Shown: positions 31,432 through 40,371 of the stretch, piece by piece | How positions within the stretch are numbered: the stretch's first letter is position 1 | Layout: each line of letters begins with the position of its first letter | NCBI GenBank assembly: GCA_002368605.1 | Contig: DFEB01000069.1 | Coordinates: 24,878-88,877, forward strand | Source of the DNA: Treponema sp. UBA3813 | GTDB taxonomy: Bacteria; Spirochaetota; Spirochaetia; Treponematales; Treponemataceae | Direction of reading: 5' to 3' | Length of the DNA stretch: 64,000 bases | The notes under the pieces: model-generated | What the model was told of the DNA's origin: nothing | Databases searched by the model: none | The model's input: only the letters and a program-made list of their open reading frames with translations | Program-made: the position numbers and the translations under genes

Positions 31432-32835
31432 ATGGATAATACACAAAATCGTAACACTTTCTCTTCTTCATTTGGTTTTGTCCTGGCTGCGGCAGGAAGT
31501 GCTGTCGGTCTCGGCAATATCTGGCGTTTTCCTTATCTGGCTGCAAAAGATGGCGGAGGCTTGTTTCTGGTTATTTATTTGATTCTTGCCGTTACATTCG
31601 GTTTTGCCCTTCTTACTACGGAAGTTGCGATTGGCCGAAAAACAAAGCAGAGCCCTCTAACAGCCTACAAAAATCTTCATGCAAAATGGGGCTGGCTTGG
31701 TAAAATTGCCTGCATCATTCCCATGATGATTATGCCTTACTATTGTGTCATCGGTGGTTGGGTTTTAAAATATGCTGTGGCTTTCGTAACGGGACAGGGA
31801 GCAAGTGCGGCAGCTGACTCTTACTTTAGCGGTTTCATCACTTCGTCTGTTTCTCCTATTGTCTACACATTCATTTTCCTTTTTATTTCCTGCTATATTA
31901 TTTACCGCGGTGTCAAAAAAGGAATCGAAGCTCTTTCAAAAATCCTCATGCCGATTCTTGTCGTGCTTATCATAGGAATTTCAATTTTCGCCCTTACAAT
32001 GAGCCATACAGATGATTCTGGTAGTGTTCGCACAGGCTTGCAGGGACTCAAAATTTTCGTTATCCCTGATTTTACAGGTCTTACCCTCAACTCCTTCATG
32101 ATTACACTCATGGACGCCATGGGCCAGCTTTTCTACAGTCTGAGTGTCGCCATGGGTATTATGATTGCTTACGGCTCTTATGTCCGCGATGAGTCAAATC
32201 TCGTCAAGTCAATCAACAGAATCGAAATCTTTGATACGGCAGTGGCAATCCTTGCAGGTCTCATGATTATTCCGACCGTATTCGTCTTTATGGGACGGGA
32301 GGGCGTGAATGCCTCAGGTCCGGGCCTTATGTTCGTTGCAATGCCGAAAATCTTCGCACAGATGGGAATTGTCGGCACATTCGTAGGTGCTCTTTTCTTT
32401 ATCATGGTATTCTTCGCCGCGATAACAAGCTCCATCTCAATTCTGGAGGCAGTCGTCTCCAGCTTTATGGACGAATTTAAAATCTCCCGCCGTCGTGCGG
32501 TAGTGTATGAGGGGGGATTTGCGCTTCTTCTCGGAATCCTTGTTTGTCTTGGCTACAATGCCCTTTATTTCGAGGTAAAACTTCCCAACGGTGTCACAGC
32601 TCAGATTCTTGATATCATGGACTACATCAGCAACAACATTCTCATGCCGATTGTTTCTATTGGGACTTGTCTGCTCATTGGCTGGATTTTAAAGCCAAAA
32701 ACGGTCATTGAGGAAGCCTGCAAAAACGGCGAGAATTTCATCCGTCACAACTTGTATGTATTCATGGTGAAATTTGCCGCTCCCTTCCTTCTTGTGATTT
32801 TGTTCTTGAAGAGTCTTGGAATCCTTAATTTTTAG
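31432..32835 (+). CDS. Sodium:neurotransmitter symporter family (SNF) transporter
   Basis: A 467-residue inner-membrane transporter of the LeuT fold with about 11-12 helices. TM1 carries the substrate/sodium motif GFVLAAAGSAVGLGNIWRFPYL, including the unwound GNIWRFPY stretch; TM6 (AMGQLFYSLSVAMGIMIAYGSY) is equally typical. Bacterial members bring in amino acids or related amines with Na+, here possibly using the gradient handled by the NhaC antiporter. The ATG 31432 starts the conserved N-terminus; a reading from 31384 would start at or before the predicted transcription start. No terminator follows, only the GC-rich hairpin of the palindromic element. Confidence 0.93.
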   Translation: MDNTQNRNTFSSSFGFVLAAAGSAVGLGNIWRFPYLAAKDGGGLFLVIYLILAVTFGFALLTTEVAIGRKTKQSPLTAYKNLHAKWGWLGKIACIIPMMIMPYYCVIGGWVLKYAVAFVTGQGASAAADSYFSGFITSSVSPIVYTFIFLFISCYIIYRGVKKGIEALSKILMPILVVLIIGISIFALTMSHTDDSGSVRTGLQGLKIFVIPDFTGLTLNSFMITLMDAMGQLFYSLSVAMGIMIAYGSYVRDESNLVKSINRIEIFDTAVAILAGLMIIPTVFVFMGREGVNASGPGLMFVAMPKIFAQMGIVGTFVGALFFIMVFFAAITSSISILEAVVSSFMDEFKISRRRAVVYEGGFALLLGILVCLGYNALYFEVKLPNGVTAQILDIMDYISNNILMPIVSIGTCLLIGWILKPKTVIEEACKNGENFIRHNLYVFMVKFAAPFLLVILFLKSLGILNF

Positions 32836-32941
32836 GGCGTAACCGCCGCTTTGCGGCGGTCGGGCTATTCAGGGTTCCGCGCTTCCGCGCTTCATTCTTC
32901 CGCTCGCTTCAGAACGGCTTTGCCGCCCTTCCTATCCCTTA
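32836..32941. repeat. Palindromic CGGGCTAT element, copy between symporter gene and sufU
   Basis: An 8-bp stem ACCGCCGC / GCGGCGGT with a TTT loop (32842-32860), then CGGGCTATTC, GTTCCGC, GCTTCATT, and an end CCTATCCCTTACGC. It fills the whole gap. The sufU stop codon (TAA on minus, 32939-32941) lies in the element's end sequence. Confidence 0.85.
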
Positions 32942-33412
32942 CGCAGTCGGGCAGTCAGGATGTGCTGCCGATGCTGATGCTGTCTCTTTTTTGAGTCCAA
33001 GCATTTCCCGCATGGTTCGCCAGCCTAATTCTGCGCATTTGACTCTGGCTGGCATGTGCTGGATTTCCCTTAATGCGCTGGCTTCGTCAAGTTCTTCTAT
33101 TTCTTCGTCGGTGACACTTCCCTGAATCATTCCCATAAAGATTTCGCACAGGCGCAAGGCTTCTTTTTCGTCTTTACCGATGATTAAATCAAGCATCATG
33201 TCGCAGCTTGCCTGAGAAATGGCGCAGCCACTTCCAGTGAAGGCACCGTCAGAGATTTTGCCGTCCTGAGTTTTTAGGGTGAGTGTGATGTTGTCGCCGC
33301 AGCTGGGATTTACGCCCTGTAGAGAAAGATTTGCCCCTGCTAAATCACTTTTATGGGCGGGATTGATATTGTGTTCGTTTAAAATTTCGCGATAAAGTTC
33401 TTTAAGTTCCAT
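32939..33412 (-). CDS. sufU: SufU-type iron-sulfur cluster assembly protein
   Basis: A 157-residue SufU/IscU-fold protein. The three cysteines of the site are in NPSCGDNITL, TGSGCAISQASC and ARVKCAELGW, each in the usual context; the loop between the second and third cysteine is of SufU length. SufU is a zinc-dependent sulfurtransferase partner of SufS, or scaffold, in the SUF pathway. It stands apart from sufCBD (38030-41466), and no sufS is in the window. The last residues (CPTA) and the stop arise at the edge of a palindromic repeat, so the C-terminus may have been altered by it. Confidence 0.92.
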   Translation of the reverse strand: MELKELYREILNEHNINPAHKSDLAGANLSLQGVNPSCGDNITLTLKTQDGKISDGAFTGSGCAISQASCDMMLDLIIGKDEKEALRLCEIFMGMIQGSVTDEEIEELDEASALREIQHMPARVKCAELGWRTMREMLGLKKETASASAAHPDCPTA

Positions 33413-33451
33413 AAGTTTATTCTATCGTTTTTACTTTTTTCATGGAATATG

Positions 33452-34792
33452 CTATTTCTTTTTGGGTAAAGTCAGGGTGAATTCTGCCCATTTTCCGACT
33501 TCGCTGTCTGCGATGAGAGTACCGCCGTGGTCACTGGCGATTGTCCTCGCTATTGCAAGACCCAGTCCGTAGCCGCCTGTTTTTCGCACTCTGGAAGAGT
33601 CTGAACGGTAAAAGCGCAAAAAGATTTTCTCAAGTTCATCTTTTTGAATTCCCGCGCCTGTATTGTGTACTTTGTAGACAATTTTCTGACCTTCGGAGTA
33701 TGCCTTCACGGTGATTTTTGCTCCGCTCTCAGAATTTTTGATTGCGTTGTCCACAAGAATGATAAAAACCTGTTTGAGAGATTTTTCATCGCCGTTACAG
33801 GAAATACCTTTTTCTATGTCTAATTCCAGCGTTTTTCCAGATTCAAAGGCAACTACTTCAAAAGGAAGCACGGAATTTTCGACCGCATTGGAGAAATCGA
33901 AATCGGAAAAAGTGAGTTCATTGCGTCCGGCGTCATTTTTGGCCAGATAGAGCAGGTCTTTTACAAGTTCGCCCATTCGTTTGTTTTCGGTTTTAATGTA
34001 TTCCAACCATTTGTTGTTTTGAATCTCACTTTCAAGGACATCAATGTTTGCTCCGATAACGGCAATTGGTGTTTTTAGTTCGTGGCTTGCATCGGCAATA
34101 AATTGCTTTTGCTTTTCAAAGGCTTCTTTTGCTGGACGAACCATGTATTTTGAAGTCGGAATCGAAATTAGAACTGACAAAACTATGCTCATGAAATAAA
34201 GCAAGCCAGAATAAATATAAAGTTTACCCAAAGTTTTTAATTCTGAGCTTCGGTTTAGAAGACATATCAGTTGTTCGGCTTCAGAAAGTGATGTAATGCA
34301 GTACATTACTCCGCCGATATTACCGCACATTTCATCTTTGTTGATAATCTGATGAATAAGCAGGTTTATTTCTTCAGTCGTGTAATTGAGGGGAAAATCC
34401 TGAATTACTTCGAGAATTTCCCCTTCGTTTGTGATACGGACGGAAAAATAATTCCGTAGGTTTTCTTTGTTTTCTTGCTCCGGGCGAAAGAAAATTGGTA
34501 AATTCTGAAGAAAATCTTCTGGATGGGCGCGGCTTGCAGAGGAAGTCGCGTCTATGTCGTCAAAATTTTCGTAGCGGGGAAAGTCATCTTGCTTCATTTT
34601 ATTGTCCATGGGGCGTGGCCTTGGACGATGGCCTCCATTTTTCACAAGATATGTGAGAAATGCTTTCGCTTCCTGATTTTCTCTTCGGGTAATTGTGACA
34701 TTGAGCGAGATAAAAATAATCGCAAATACAATCATCTCAATGAGAATCATTGAATAAACAAATTTAAATTGAAGTTGTTTGATGACTTTCAT
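33452..34792 (-). CDS. Two-component sensor histidine kinase
   Basis: A 446-residue inner-membrane kinase. TM1 (residues ~12-32) and TM2 (~195-215) enclose a periplasmic sensor region that includes an odd Pro/Arg stretch (GGHRPRPRPMDNK). The cytoplasmic part has the H-box ADASHELKTPIAV, N-box VDNAIKNS, G1 HNTGAGI and G2 GYGLGLAIAR, as in EnvZ/PhoR-like kinases. The ligand is unknown. It starts 12 bases after the response regulator on the same strand, in one operon, 39 bases before sufU, which may also be read from it. Confidence 0.93.
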   Translation of the reverse strand: MKVIKQLQFKFVYSMILIEMIVFAIIFISLNVTITRRENQEAKAFLTYLVKNGGHRPRPRPMDNKMKQDDFPRYENFDDIDATSSASRAHPEDFLQNLPIFFRPEQENKENLRNYFSVRITNEGEILEVIQDFPLNYTTEEINLLIHQIINKDEMCGNIGGVMYCITSLSEAEQLICLLNRSSELKTLGKLYIYSGLLYFMSIVLSVLISIPTSKYMVRPAKEAFEKQKQFIADASHELKTPIAVIGANIDVLESEIQNNKWLEYIKTENKRMGELVKDLLYLAKNDAGRNELTFSDFDFSNAVENSVLPFEVVAFESGKTLELDIEKGISCNGDEKSLKQVFIILVDNAIKNSESGAKITVKAYSEGQKIVYKVHNTGAGIQKDELEKIFLRFYRSDSSRVRKTGGYGLGLAIARTIASDHGGTLIADSEVGKWAEFTLTLPKKK

Positions 34793-34804
34793 ACTTTCCT
34801 GTTT

Positions 34805-35485
34805 TTAGCGGGTTTCGTCTTCAAGCGAATAACCGATTCCGCGTGCAGTACGAATTCTAATGCCAACTTTGAGATTTTCAATCTTTTTTCGAATAAAAGA
34901 TATATAGACCTCAACATTATTGTACTCGGCATTGGATTCTCCGCCCCAGATTTTTTCGATGAGTTGCTCCTTTGTAATAATCTGGTGGGGATTTTCAAAA
35001 AGCAGGTCGAGAATCTGATATTCTTTGAGAGAAAGTTTGATTGCTTCACCGTCTGCTGACTGAAGCTCGCAGTTCTTTTTGTTGAGGGTAAGGTCGCCGA
35101 AAGTCACAGAGTCGTCTTTAAGCTCTCCCTTGCGTCTTGAAAGGGCGCGCACACGGGCCAGAAGCTCATCGCTTGAGAATGGTTTTGTAAGGTAATCGTC
35201 CGCGCCTGCATCAAGACCTGTGATTTTATCCGAAACATCGTCCTTTGCTGTGAGGAAAATCACAGGAACATTATTATGGTTTTCGCGTAAGGTTTTGAGA
35301 ATGGAAATGCCATCGATTCCCGGAAGCATAATGTCCAAAATGAGGACATCATAAATTCCTGATTCGGCAAATTTTAATCCTTCTTTGCCGTCAAGAACCG
35401 CATCAATGCTGATTCTGTTCTTTTTAAAAATCTCAACAAGAGCCTGTGAGAGTCCTTCTTCGTCTTCAACTAACAATACTCGCAT
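34805..35485 (-). CDS. OmpR/PhoB-family response regulator
   Basis: A 226-residue regulator: receiver domain with acidic pocket VEDEE, phospho-acceptor aspartate in LILDIMLPGIDG, FLTAKDD and the lysine in YLTKPFSSDEL, then a winged-helix DNA-binding domain (residues ~125-226) with the YNNVEVYISFIRKKI recognition helix. The ATG 35485 follows GGAGGA by 5 bases and starts at the domain; a longer frame adds ten unrelated residues. It pairs with the kinase downstream. Confidence 0.94.
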   Translation of the reverse strand: MRVLLVEDEEGLSQALVEIFKKNRISIDAVLDGKEGLKFAESGIYDVLILDIMLPGIDGISILKTLRENHNNVPVIFLTAKDDVSDKITGLDAGADDYLTKPFSSDELLARVRALSRRKGELKDDSVTFGDLTLNKKNCELQSADGEAIKLSLKEYQILDLLFENPHQIITKEQLIEKIWGGESNAEYNNVEVYISFIRKKIENLKVGIRIRTARGIGYSLEDETR

Positions 35486-35599
35486 ATTTTCCTCCGAAAA
35501 TAAAAATCTCAGCAACTTTTTGTATAAGAATAGAATAAACCCACTTGCCTTATAAACTCTTAAAATATACTAAAAATAAACTGAAAATTTAAAATTTTG

Positions 35600-35605
35600 T
35601 ATAAT
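35600..35605 (+). promoter_or_regulatory. Candidate -10 element of icd (leaderless type)
   Basis: A perfect TATAAT, preceded by TTTTG, lies 9 bases before the ATG at 35615. The -35 region is AT-rich with no good hexamer. No Shine-Dalgarno is present, so the mRNA would carry about 3 untranslated bases. Confidence 0.45.
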
Positions 35606-35614
35606 GCAATTATT

Positions 35615-36811
35615 ATGGCAAAAATTCAGATGAAAAACGCAATCGCCGAGCTTGACGGCGATGAAATGACTAGAGTTTTGTGGGCGGTTATCAAAGAAAA
35701 ACTTCTTGAGCCTTTCGTTGATTTGAAAACCGAATATTACGATTTGGGCTTGAAGCACCGAGATGATACCGATGATGAAGTCACCTACGAAAGCGCCGAG
35801 GCTATCAAAAGGCTGGGCGTCGGCGTAAAATGCGCCACAATTACTTCAAACGCAGCCCGCGTAAAAGAATACAACTTAAAGCAGCTTACCCCAAGCCCCA
35901 ACGGAATTATCCGAGGCGAGCTTGACGGCACTGTTTTCCGTGCACCGATTTTCGTAAAGAATGTAGCCTGTGCCGTCACCAGCTGGAAAAAGCCCATCGT
36001 TCTCGGCCGTCACGCTTACGGTGATGTTTACAAAAACTGCGAGATTAAGACTCCTTGCGCAGGAAAGGCCGAGCTTGTCTTCACTGGAGAGGACGGCAAG
36101 GAAATCCGCAAGACCATCATGGAGATGAAAGGTCCCGGCATCATTCAGGGAATCCACAACCTTGACAAGTCTATCGAAAGCTTCGCCCGTTGCTGCTTCA
36201 ACTATGCTTTGGATCAAAAAATCAGCGTATGGCTCGGCACAAAAGACACAATCTCAAAGACATACGACGGCAACTTCAAAGAGATTTTCCAGCGTATTTT
36301 CGACAGCGAATACAAGGCAAAGTTCGACGAAGCCGGAATCGAATATTTCTACACTTTGATTGACGACGCGGTTGCCCGAATCATGAAGAGCGAGGGCGGT
36401 ATGCTCTGGGCCTGCAAGAACTACGACGGAGACGTTATGAGCGACATGATTGCCTCTGCCTGCGGATCTTTGGCTATGATGACTTCAGTTCTTGTTTCTC
36501 CGGACGGAAAATACGAGTACGAGGCAAGCCACGGCACTGTCCAAAAGCACTATTACCGCTACCAGAAGGGCGAAAAGACTTCTACAAACCCTGTCGCGCT
36601 TATTTTCGCATGGACCGGGGCACTTGCAAAACGAGCCGAACTTGACAACACTCCTGAGCTCGCCTCTTTTGCAAAAAAACTTGAAAAGGCTACCCTTGAC
36701 ACAATCGAAGAGGGCACGATGACAGGTGACCTTGCCCGCCTCGCAAGCCCTGCCGCAAAGAAAGTCGTGGACAGCTGGGAATTTATCGACGCAATCGCCG
36801 CCAGATTATAA
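35615..36811 (+). CDS. icd: NADP-dependent isocitrate dehydrogenase (eukaryote-like type II)
   Basis: A 398-residue dimeric type isocitrate dehydrogenase. The motifs [11 protein letters not shown], the substrate-binding [30 protein letters not shown], the metal aspartates in [12 protein letters not shown] and the NADP-site [18 protein letters not shown] mark the mitochondrial/cytosolic-like subfamily rather than E. coli Icd. It makes 2-oxoglutarate and NADPH, probably as a biosynthetic route to glutamate (compare the GltD-like protein at 55315). The ATG 35615 starts the conserved N-terminus. The end overlaps the convergent GGDEF gene by 6 bases. Confidence 0.96.
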   Translation: MAKIQMKNAIAELDGDEMTRVLWAVIKEKLLEPFVDLKTEYYDLGLKHRDDTDDEVTYESAEAIKRLGVGVKCATITSNAARVKEYNLKQLTPSPNGIIRGELDGTVFRAPIFVKNVACAVTSWKKPIVLGRHAYGDVYKNCEIKTPCAGKAELVFTGEDGKEIRKTIMEMKGPGIIQGIHNLDKSIESFARCCFNYALDQKISVWLGTKDTISKTYDGNFKEIFQRIFDSEYKAKFDEAGIEYFYTLIDDAVARIMKSEGGMLWACKNYDGDVMSDMIASACGSLAMMTSVLVSPDGKYEYEASHGTVQKHYYRYQKGEKTSTNPVALIFAWTGALAKRAELDNTPELASFAKKLEKATLDTIEEGTMTGDLARLASPAAKKVVDSWEFIDAIAARL

Positions 36812-37855
36812 TTCTTTGAAAGTTTTGTTCTGATAATGAAGACTCATAGCGATGGCATTTGCCGCCGTTATGAGCAAATCCATGTCTTTGTATTGCCAGA
36901 TTCTCGCGGTCGATGTGGAATCTGCTCTGATATAGCCGAAAATCTTATCGTTGTATCGGATTATGGCGTACAAGGACGATTTGATTCCCTGTTTAAGACA
37001 TACTTCATGAAGTTCTTTTTGCCCGATGTTTTCAAGATGAGTGACATCGTTCAGGTAATACACTCCCATTGAGGGGCTTACATTGTCCATAAAGAAAGTG
37101 TTCGTAATCGATTCAAATTCTTCAGTGTTTGAAAGTGTGTGGATTTGAGAAAAATACAGGCCGTCTTTTGTTTGAATTCCTATGTGGTCAATCATGAGGT
37201 TTGAGCCCAAGAAAAGCAGTAAATCTTTGATTCCATCTGCGAGATGTGGAGCTGAATTCAAAAATTTGAAAACCTGAGTGTGCATCTGCATTGAACTGAT
37301 TGTGGTGTCATCGGCTGAATGCAGCTGAATGTTCTTGTGCTTTGACTCAAGGTAAATGATAAAGCAGTTCCGTCCTTTGATTTTGCCACGATACAGTGCT
37401 TTGTCTGTGAGTTCAAAAAGTGCATCGTAGTTGTTTGCATCGGTAGGACAGCGTGAGAGCCCAAAAGTGCAGGTGAGATATAGAGTTTTGTAATCTGGCG
37501 GAGTAACTCCGTCTATGGTCTTATGGACTTCCCGTAAAAGCGACCAGACTGCATCGTATTCGGTGATATTTGGGATGACAACCATAAATTCATCTCCGCC
37601 AAAGCGACCTACAGCGCCACGATTTCCGAAAGAATCTTTTAGTCTGTTTGCTAAAAAAGAAATGACATGATCGCCGACAGTATGACCGTAATTGTCGTTA
37701 ACATTCTTGAAATTGTCGATGTCAACGAGGGCGAGGGAAAATTCCGTGCCTTTTTCAATTAGATGTTTTGCATAATCAACGATGACATCTCTCGTGTAAA
37801 GACCTGTGAGATAATCTGTTTTTAAATCCTTGTTATTAAAAAAATCATCACCCAT
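36806..37855 (-). CDS. GGDEF-domain protein (diguanylate cyclase) with C-terminal GAF-like domain
   Basis: A 349-residue soluble protein with the catalytic domain first: residues ~10-170 form a GGDEF domain with DIDNFK (45-50), GHTVGD and an intact GGDEF at 86-90, so c-di-GMP synthesis is likely. The RxxD inhibitory site expected just upstream is absent (NRGA). Residues ~190-349 look like a GAF domain ([16 protein letters not shown] ... [23 protein letters not shown]). A GGDEF-GAF order is less common than the reverse. No Shine-Dalgarno; a promoter with the -10 9 bases before the ATG suggests a leaderless mRNA. Confidence 0.88.
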   Translation of the reverse strand: MGDDFFNNKDLKTDYLTGLYTRDVIVDYAKHLIEKGTEFSLALVDIDNFKNVNDNYGHTVGDHVISFLANRLKDSFGNRGAVGRFGGDEFMVVIPNITEYDAVWSLLREVHKTIDGVTPPDYKTLYLTCTFGLSRCPTDANNYDALFELTDKALYRGKIKGRNCFIIYLESKHKNIQLHSADDTTISSMQMHTQVFKFLNSAPHLADGIKDLLLFLGSNLMIDHIGIQTKDGLYFSQIHTLSNTEEFESITNTFFMDNVSPSMGVYYLNDVTHLENIGQKELHEVCLKQGIKSSLYAIIRYNDKIFGYIRADSTSTARIWQYKDMDLLITAANAIAMSLHYQNKTFKEL

Positions 37856-37864
37856 TTGGATTAA

Positions 37865-37893
37865 ATTTTAATATTAATTTGCTGAATCGTCAA
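37865..37893 (-). promoter_or_regulatory. Promoter of the GGDEF gene (leaderless type)
   Basis: Minus strand: TTGACG, 17-bp spacer, TAAAAT (5 of 6 matches each), 9 bases before the ATG; the predicted leader is 2-3 bases. Confidence 0.65.
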
Positions 37894-37994
37894 TTTTTTT
37901 CTTCTGATATATAAAAAATACTTGTAAATTTTAGTGATATTTTGCTGATATTTTTTTTCCTATGTAAGCGATAGGTAATTTTCTTTTTTTTACA

Positions 37995-38023
37995 TTGTCC
38001 AAAGTGCGGAAATTCAGTATATT
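37995..38023 (+). promoter_or_regulatory. Promoter of sufCBD (leaderless type)
   Basis: TTGTCC, 17-bp spacer, TATATT (38018-38023). Seven bases downstream is the A of the sufC ATG at 38030, preceded by CTCTC with no Shine-Dalgarno. No obvious iron-regulator or IscR palindrome is seen in the AT-rich 174-base gap. Confidence 0.6.
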
Positions 38024-38029
38024 TCTCTC

Positions 38030-38770
38030 ATGGCTAATTTACTTGAAATTCAGAATCTGAATGTTGATATAGAAAAAAAACATGTCATTGACGGCGTGAA
38101 TCTTCTGGTTAATCCCGGCGAAACCCATGTCCTTATGGGGCCAAACGGAGCGGGAAAATCCACCTTGGGCTACACAATCATGGGAAATCCCCGCTACACA
38201 GTATCTGGCGGAAAGATTTTCTTTGACGGCGAGGACATCACCGAACTGGGCGCGGACAAGCGGGCTGCCAAAGGCATTTTCCTTTCTTTTCAGGCTCCCC
38301 TTGAGGTTCCGGGCATTCCTTTGGAATCATTTATCCGCACGGCCTTGCAGCAGAAGACCGGCGAGCGGGTCAAACTCTTCCAGTTCCAGAAGCAGCTCAA
38401 AGAGACCATGAAGCTTTTGAACATGGACGAAAGCTATGCCAGCCGAGACCTGAATGTGGGATTTTCCGGCGGCGAGCGCAAAAAGAGCGAAATCTTGCAG
38501 CTTCTCATGCTTTCTCCCAAACTCGCCATCCTTGACGAGACTGATTCCGGCCTTGACGTTGACGCGGTTCGCACGGTCTCAAAGGGAATCGAAGAATACC
38601 AGAAGCGCATGAACGGCGCCCTTATCATCATCACCCACTCAACGAAAATCCTTGAAAGCCTCAAAGTGGACAAGACCCATATTCTGGTCAAAGGCAAAAT
38701 CATCAAGGAAGGGGACGGAAGTCTTGTTGAGGAAATCAATGCAAATGGTTTCGAGCAGTTTATAAGTTAG
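38030..38770 (+). CDS. sufC: Fe-S assembly ATPase SufC
   Basis: A 246-residue ABC-type ATPase of the SUF complex: Walker A MGPNGAGKST, Q-loop FLSFQAPLEVPG with the SufC-specific extension, signature FSGGERKKSEI, Walker B LAILDETDSGLD and H-loop IITHST. It drives conformational changes of SufB-SufD during cluster assembly. It is first in the operon sufC-sufB-sufD; a palindromic repeat (38801-38911) separates it from sufB. Confidence 0.97.
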   Translation: MANLLEIQNLNVDIEKKHVIDGVNLLVNPGETHVLMGPNGAGKSTLGYTIMGNPRYTVSGGKIFFDGEDITELGADKRAAKGIFLSFQAPLEVPGIPLESFIRTALQQKTGERVKLFQFQKQLKETMKLLNMDESYASRDLNVGFSGGERKKSEILQLLMLSPKLAILDETDSGLDVDAVRTVSKGIEEYQKRMNGALIIITHSTKILESLKVDKTHILVKGKIIKEGDGSLVEEINANGFEQFIS

Positions 38771-38800
38771 GAATTAGGAGTGAGGAGTTAGAAGTTGGGG

Positions 38801-38911
38801 GCTGCCGCTGTCCTTCGACTTCGCTCATGGAACAGCGGCCGGGCTATCCGTGGTTCCGCTAACGCTTCATTCCTTCGGAACAGCTTCGCTGCCACTACTA
38901 TCCCTAGCCCG
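38801..38911. repeat. Palindromic CGGGCTAT element, copy between sufC and sufB
   Basis: Nested inverted repeats: GCCGCTGT / ACAGCGGC (38804-38839), then an outer pair CGGGCTA (38839-38845) / TAGCCCG around an inner GTTCCG / CGGAAC. It is the longest of the three copies and lies wholly within the operon, so it should be transcribed and may act as an mRNA structure. Confidence 0.85.
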
Positions 38912-38931
38912 TTTGATATGGTTGGACTATT

Positions 38932-40338
38932 ATGGAAAACGAAAAAGATAACATAAAAAGCATAGATTCTTCTCCCTACGACTTCCGCTATGAGGAAAAG
39001 GGCTTTTACCGCAACAAGGCTGGCCTCACGTCAGAGATTGTCGCAAAACTTTCCGACGACAAAAACGACCCTGAATGGATGCGTGAATTCCGCCAGAATG
39101 CGCTTAAAATTTACAATGAGCTTCGCGTGCCTGAGTGGGGGCCGGACATCTCTGGTCTCAACATTGACGAAATCGCCACTTACGTGCGCCCCAACACAAA
39201 AATGCAGGGCAAGTGGGAAGATGTTCCCGAAGACATTAAAGACACTTTTGAAAAGCTGGGCATTCCTGAGGCAGAGCGCACTTCTCTTGCGGGAGTGGGC
39301 GCCCAGTATGACTCTGAGCTTGTCTACCACAACTTGCAGGAAGAAGTGGCCAAGCAGGGCGTAATCTACACTGATTTTGAAAGCTCTCTCCGCGGCCCTT
39401 ATGCCGACATGGTAAAAGAGCATTTTATGCAGCTGGTAAAGCCAAATGACCACAAATTCGCGGCCCTGCATGGGGCTGTCTGGTCCGGCGGCTCCTTTGT
39501 TTATGTTCCCAAGAATGTAAAGGTTGAAATCCCCCTGCAAAGCTACTTCCGTCTGAACGCGAAAGGGGCGGGACAGTTCGAGCATACCCTCATTATCGTT
39601 GACGAAGGCGCTGACCTGCACTTTATCGAGGGCTGCTCGGCTCCAAAATACAATGTGGCAAATCTTCACGCCGGCTGCGTCGAGCTTTATGTAAAAAAAG
39701 GCGCACACTTGCGCTACTCAACCGTGGAAAACTGGTCTAAGAACATGTACAACCTCAACACCAAGAGGGCGCGTGTAGAAGAGGGCGGCCGGGTCGAGTG
39801 GGTCTCAGGCTCTTTCGGAAGCCACATTTCCTATCTTTACCCCCAGAGCGACTTGATTGGCCGGGGAGCCAGGGCTGAATTCACTGGCGTTACTTTTGCC
39901 GGCGAAGGACAGAACCTTGACACGGGAGCCAAAATGGTTCACCTCGCCCCTCAAACGACGAGCGTAATCACCACGAAATCTCTCTCAAAATCCGGCGGCA
40001 TCTCAACCTACCGAAGCGCAATCTACATCGGAAAAGAGGCAAAGGGCAGCAAGGCCAGCGTTTCCTGCGAGAGCCTTATGCTCGACAACATTTCCCGAAG
40101 CGACACAATTCCCGCCATGGACATTCACACTGATGACTGTGACGTTGGCCACGAGGCAAAAATCGGCCGAATCTCAAACGACGCGATTTTCTATTTGATG
40201 AGCCGGGGAATCTCTGAGGAAGAGGCAAGGACAATGATTGTAAGCGGATTTGCAAATCCTGTCTCAAAAGAGCTTCCCCTTGAATATGCCGTTGAGATGA
40301 ATAATCTGATTCGCCTTGAAATGAAAGGTTCGCTGTAA
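38932..40338 (+). CDS. sufB: Fe-S assembly scaffold SufB
   Basis: A 468-residue beta-helical SufB. The N-terminal part has PEWGPDISGL and the ESSLRGPYADMVKEHFM region; the core reads AALHGAVWSGGSFVYVPKNV, HFIEGCSAP (with the active cysteine), and the C-terminus DIHTDDCDVGHEAKIGRISNDAIFYLMSRGI, where histidine and cysteine help hold the nascent cluster. It forms SufBC2D with its neighbours. There is no clear Shine-Dalgarno before the ATG (GGTTGGACTATT); the structured repeat just upstream may influence its translation. Confidence 0.97.
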   Translation: MENEKDNIKSIDSSPYDFRYEEKGFYRNKAGLTSEIVAKLSDDKNDPEWMREFRQNALKIYNELRVPEWGPDISGLNIDEIATYVRPNTKMQGKWEDVPEDIKDTFEKLGIPEAERTSLAGVGAQYDSELVYHNLQEEVAKQGVIYTDFESSLRGPYADMVKEHFMQLVKPNDHKFAALHGAVWSGGSFVYVPKNVKVEIPLQSYFRLNAKGAGQFEHTLIIVDEGADLHFIEGCSAPKYNVANLHAGCVELYVKKGAHLRYSTVENWSKNMYNLNTKRARVEEGGRVEWVSGSFGSHISYLYPQSDLIGRGARAEFTGVTFAGEGQNLDTGAKMVHLAPQTTSVITTKSLSKSGGISTYRSAIYIGKEAKGSKASVSCESLMLDNISRSDTIPAMDIHTDDCDVGHEAKIGRISNDAIFYLMSRGISEEEARTMIVSGFANPVSKELPLEYAVEMNNLIRLEMKGSL

Positions 40339-40371
40339 AGCGCAATTCATAATGCGGAACGAGGAATGACT

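Noticed and set aside
32842-32860. Intrinsic terminator after the symporter gene
   Set aside because: A good 8-bp stem, but no T-run follows on the plus strand; it belongs to the palindromic element.
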